Of a DNA stretch of 34,903 nt, positions 33,065 through 34,903 are shown piece by piece; within the stretch, counting starts at the first letter, position 1; every line of letters starts with the position of its first letter. Below the pieces are notes generated by a model. That model saw only the letters and a list, made by a program, of their open reading frames with translations, ran no database searches and had not been told where the DNA came from. The position numbers and the translations under genes are program-made. The DNA is from Hirudo medicinalis (taxonomy: Eukaryota; Annelida; Clitellata; Hirudinida; Hirudinidae): assembly GCA_011800805.1 (NCBI GenBank), contig MPNW01001067.1, positions 31,914 to 66,816 of the forward strand, given 5' to 3'.

Positions 33065-33149
33065 CTATAAAAGATTACGACTCCCACGATCAAAAGGACA
33101 GTGAAGACAACTCCCAATGTTATTCCAGCAACTGCTGAGGCAGGCAGAC
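33065..33149 (-). CDS. Receptor-like membrane protein, transmembrane exon
   Basis: The 85-bp exon has acceptor AATATTCCAG (AG at 33151-33150) and donor ATAG|GTTAAT (33065/33064). After two bases completing a split codon it encodes LPASAVAGITLG then VVFTVLLIVGVVIFY, a single uninterrupted hydrophobic helix of about 22 residues. Only this frame is open. The incoming phase (1) matches a CAG|GTTGTG donor in the upstream ectodomain exon, so the joined sequence would read EQVSGLPASAVAGI. The outgoing phase is 2, leaving AG to begin the next codon. Helix and splice signals are visible directly; the assignment to the same gene as the tail exon rests on order, strand and complementarity of function. 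Confidence 0.72.
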
Positions 33150-33659
33150 CTGGAATATTTGATTACGAATAATTCAGGCCTGCGATGAAGAAACTTCCAT
33201 TTTATTTGTTTCTTAAGTATTTTTGGATGCTGAATTCAAAAATGATACTGAAATTGCTTAAATTTCTGCATCACGTTCAGTTTTGCCACAAAATGTGTTT
33301 TTCCAAATCACACACGTAACGAGGATGCATAGTGTCTAGGAAGATAAATTTCCATTGTTTTATAGATATTGCAAAAAATGGCATTGTTTTATTTATAAAT
33401 AAATTATTTATACAATTTAACAAAATCTAAGACTGTCCAAGCAATGCGAAAGTGGATGTAAAACCGATAACATCATCCATAAATGTTATATATGACGTCG
33501 TCATCATAATCCAGGAGGTAGTTGCAATGTTATCATTAAAGCCTTAAGAAGAGGAGGAAGCTGCTTGAAGTGCCTGTGCACGAAGTTCCCTCTGAAGCTA
33601 TCTGAAAGAAAGTACATTTATTGGGAAAGATATACGAACAGATGAAGGATGAAAGATGA

Positions 33660-34083
33660 AAGCTTCCTGTCCACAACGATGCTGAAAAAGATGCTTGTAT
33701 TAGTTTTAAAGATGTTATTACCAAATTCTTAGAAACACCAAAGACCCAAATTATAGAAACATTATTGAAAGATGCTGAGAAAATTAAAAATATCGGGATG
33801 TTGCACGAGCTTAAAAATTCACTTTCTACGTGGAGACTTCTTTCAAGAAATTCTTGATGCAGTGAGTGAGTAACAAAGTGAATGCTTTCGCCAAGATGTT
33901 AATGAAGTAAAAAATGTTCCAGAGTGGGTGGAATATCGATGTGATGGGTGGCTATTGCTGGATGTTACAAGTCCTACAAGGGTGGCAATCAAGATTCATC
34001 GCACAAGACAGGCTGAATTTCAGAAGAAGAAAGTGGCATGCACAATAAGATGTCAAATTAAAGTAAATAATTTTCTACATTAA
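33660..34083 (+). pseudogene. Broken coding fragment, unrecognised (frameshift plus in-frame stop)
   Basis: Two plus-strand blocks look coding. Block 1 (33660-33857) reads KLPVHNDAEKDACISFKD, then TKFLETPKTQIIETLLKDAE and KIKNIGMLHELKNS. Block 2, in another frame from about 33826, reads RGDFFQEILDAVSE, a TAA at 33871, then DVNEVKNVPEWVEYRCDGW, LLLDVTSPTRVAIKIHRTRQ and AEFQKKKVACTIRCQIK to a stop at 34081-34083. Both have protein-like composition with many charged residues in a very AT-rich context. Continuity requires a frameshift near 33826 and ignoring the TAA. It lies inside the receptor-like gene's intron on the opposite strand, so a transposon-borne or retro-inserted gene remnant is likely. 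An AAA|GTAAAT donor-like site lies at about 34062. No family is recognised. Confidence 0.45.
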
Positions 34084-34449
34084 AACAATGATATTCGCCA
34101 ATAAATAAATTTAAAAAATTTTTTTTGCATAAATTCGTTTGAATTTCATAAATTTTCAATCACAGTTAAAATGCCTTTGAGGATTGTGAAAAAACTGTTT
34201 TTGTATGTTTTTGTAAAAAACAAAACAAAACGGAGGTCATATTTCGATTCAGCACCCACAATTCACTACAATCATTTTCAATTTTTAAATAAGTTTTTTT
34301 GAACATAAATTTTGAAGGCCTGTGTTGTCAAACCATTTCATGACACCATCGCTTTTCCTCAAGAATGACATCAAGGCAACATCCTCATAGTAAATTAATC
34401 AACACATCTATTAATAAATTAACATAATCAGCCAAACTCCTCCCACAAC

Positions 34450-34673
34450 CTGACACTTGTTCCACGGCCATGCCGAAGCAGTAAGGCTCAGAAGTGTGGT
34501 TCTTCATGTGCAGACCTTCAGCCACGATCTTGTTGTGGGCGACGACGACAACACAATTCTCCCATCCGTCTGTCGATCCATCTTCATCTGAGAAAAAGAG
34601 ACTAGAGTTGCCAGAGAGGAGCCAGGTGCACGACCCGTCCTCCTGGTGCGGGCAGACCCTCCATTCCTGTGGA
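34450..34673 (-). CDS. Receptor-like membrane protein, ectodomain exon
   Basis: The minus-strand frame follows a pyrimidine-rich acceptor, TGTGCTTTTCCATCAG (AG at 34675-34674; an alternative AG gives a start at 34666). It runs to the donor CAG|GTTGTG at 34450/34449 in phase 1. The peptide includes [34 protein letters not shown] and [13 protein letters not shown]. It has four cysteines, two N-glycosylation sites (NSS, NHT) and many aromatic and acidic residues, so an extracellular disulphide-bonded module is likely. I do not recognise the fold; it is not an obvious Ig, CUB or C-type lectin domain. Earlier exons, including the signal peptide, lie beyond the window. Codon composition is markedly GC-richer than the flanks. 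Confidence 0.6.
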
Positions 34674-34722
34674 CTGATGGAAAAGCACATGAATGTTGAA
34701 AGATGTAATATGGGTGGATGGA

Positions 34723-34903
34723 TGGGTGAGTGAGTGAGTGAGTGAGTGAGTGAGTGAATGGATGGATGGATGGATGGATGGATGGATGGATGGATGGATG
34801 GATGGATGGATGGATGGATGGATGGATGGATGGATGGAGGGATGGAGGGATGGAGGGAGGGAGGGATGGGTGGATGGATGGATGGAAGGAGGGATGGAGG
34901 GAT
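34723..34903 (+). repeat. (GTGA)n followed by (GGAT)n microsatellite to the window end
   Basis: About eight GTGA units give way to a GGAT array over 140 bp long with GGAGG variants. It reaches the last base, so its true length is unknown. Confidence 0.95.

Noticed and set aside
1..34903. CRISPR arrays, operons, Shine-Dalgarno sites or other bacterial features
   Set aside because: The sequence is eukaryotic. The tandem repeats are micro- and minisatellites without spacer structure.

Overview
The window is eukaryotic. Coding exons have canonical GT-AG introns with matching phases. Intergenic and intronic DNA is AT-rich and crowded with microsatellites, and there are tRNA-derived SINEs and a non-LTR retrotransposon remnant. 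The one clearly recognisable gene is a Distal-less/Dlx homeobox gene. Its homeodomain and the simple-repeat-rich background fit a lophotrochozoan animal, and a leech-like annelid such as Helobdella would fit well. The species is an inference; no species-specific marker is visible.

Layout: 1-12,130 is mostly non-coding. It holds a MITE-like element (198-572), three copies of one tRNA-derived SINE family (827-945 plus strand; 4310-4483 and 7363-7518 minus strand), a second tRNA-like SINE (2968-3115), one orphan minus-strand exon with weak thrombospondin-type-1 resemblance (2393-2571), and a possible cysteine-rich exon (8014-8225). 12,131-21,130 is the Dlx gene on the plus strand: three coding exons (12131-12518, 16362-16807, 20030-21130), two introns of 3.8 and 3.2 kb packed with simple repeats, and 644 predicted residues. 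The second intron sits between homeodomain residues 44 and 45. 21,131-30,784 has no supportable gene and carries many micro- and minisatellites, including a 24-bp minisatellite at 27407-27590.

30,785-34,673 holds the 3' part of a minus-strand gene for a single-pass membrane protein. It comprises an ectodomain exon with four cysteines, an 85-bp transmembrane exon and a long cytoplasmic-tail exon. The tail has an ITIM-like tyrosine motif (ITYAVI) and an ITSM-like one (TSYTVI), so this is a candidate inhibitory-type receptor of unrecognised family and the most interesting object in the window. Its introns contain a LINE 3' end and a broken plus-strand coding fragment. The window ends inside a GGAT microsatellite, so the receptor's 5' exons lie outside.

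The Dlx gene and the receptor face each other tail to tail across about 9.7 kb. Nothing in the sequence links their functions.
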